25,670 bases of DNA from Coriobacteriia bacterium. Its GTDB lineage: Bacteria; Actinomycetota; Coriobacteriia; Anaerosomatales; PALSA-660. The stretch spans positions 1-25,670 of the forward strand of contig JAUSAU010000091.1 in NCBI GenBank assembly GCA_030652345.1, given 5' to 3'. Of the stretch, positions 25,367-25,670 are shown piece after piece. How positions within the stretch are numbered: position 1 is the first letter of the stretch; every line of letters starts with the position of its first letter. The translations under genes were made by a program, and so were the position numbers. The notes under the pieces are model-generated. The model ran no database searches, had not been told where the DNA came from, and worked only from the letters and a program-made list of their open reading frames with translations.

Positions 25367-25670
25367 CCGAGTCCTTCGTCGCACTCGGGTCGAACATGGG
25401 CGACCGCGTCGCCTCCCTCGCGGAGGCGTTGCGGATGCTCGCGGAGGCGGAGTCCGTGACGGTGCGACGGGTCTCGCACGCGTACGAGTCGGAGCCCTGG
25501 GGCGTGACCGACCAGCCGGCTTTCGCGAACGCGGTCGCGGCCCTCGCTTGCAGCGGCGAGGCTGATGCCCTGCTGGAGCTGTGCCAGGAGGTCGAACGGC
25601 GGCTCGGTCGCGAGCCGGGCGAGCGCTTCGGGCCGCGGCCGATCGACCTGGACATCCTGCTCTTCGGAGA
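25363..25670 (+). CDS. folK: 2-amino-4-hydroxy-6-hydroxymethyldihydropteridine pyrophosphokinase, 5' part
   Basis: The window ends after 102 codons of a protein that is normally about 160 residues. It starts with FVALGSNMGDR, the pterin/ATP-site opening of HPPK, followed by SHAYESEPWGVTDQPAFANAV and GERFGPRPIDLDILLFG, which holds the two Mg-binding Asp residues (DLD). The enzyme pyrophosphorylates hydroxymethyldihydropterin just before the FolP step. GTG start overlapping the folP stop, with a GGGGGAGG upstream. No folB (dihydroneopterin aldolase) gene lies between folP and folK, where it often sits. Confidence 0.94.
   Translation, partial: MTESFVALGSNMGDRVASLAEALRMLAEAESVTVRRVSHAYESEPWGVTDQPAFANAVAALACSGEADALLELCQEVERRLGREPGERFGPRPIDLDILLFG

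Overview
This is a GC-rich stretch packed with ordinary bacterial genes, with short intergenic gaps and many 4-nt stop/start overlaps. The base composition, the frequent GTG starts, apparently leaderless promoters (a -10 box 6-7 nt before the start codon), a futalosine-type menaquinone operon, type II NADH dehydrogenase and a Rex-like operator all fit a member of the Actinomycetota. A deep anaerobic or facultative lineage near Coriobacteriia is my guess, but the genus cannot be named from this sequence. There are no RNA genes, insertion sequences, CRISPR arrays or phage genes.

Layout. (1) 1-450: the 3' end of a Rieske-type ferredoxin gene and a convergent small NfeD-like membrane protein gene. 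(2) 613-2651: cysK, an overlapping CymR-like Rrf2 regulator gene and a LysE/RhtB-type exporter gene, which look like one operon for cysteine homeostasis. (3) 2652-8185: a 331-bp promoter region and a complete livKHMGF branched-chain amino acid ABC transporter operon, closed by a strong hairpin. (4) 8269-11757, minus strand: ndh, a nucleoside phosphorylase of the MTAP family and a TRZ/ATZ-type amidohydrolase, preceded by a near-perfect Rex operator. (5) 11869-13305: cardiolipin synthase. (6) 13328-16417, minus strand: an SPFH-domain protein with two zinc ribbons followed by two Tim44-like membrane proteins, each ending in a zinc ribbon. This is the least characterised part of the window. (7) 16585-19725, minus strand: mqnE, mqnA and mqnC of the futalosine pathway. 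(8) 19901-25670: tilS, hpt, ftsH, folE, folP and the start of folK.

How they fit together. Menaquinone is a common thread: mqnEAC make the quinone headgroup, Ndh reduces menaquinone with NADH, and the deaminase/phosphorylase pair next to ndh could process either aminofutalosine or methylthioadenosine. Both routes release hypoxanthine, which Hpt can recycle. The Rex-like site would tie ndh and its neighbours to the NADH/NAD+ ratio. The SPFH/Tim44/zinc-ribbon cassette, cardiolipin synthase and FtsH all concern membrane quality, but only the cassette members are clearly co-transcribed.

Most interesting points: the CymR-like regulator ends in MYYI, the sort of C-terminal isoleucine tail that docks into the CysK active site, and its gene overlaps cysK; the Rex operator sits over the ndh start region; the phosphorylase carries Asn where adenine-specific MTAPs have Asp; and the three-gene zinc-ribbon cassette may be a membrane-stress or membrane-scaffold system.
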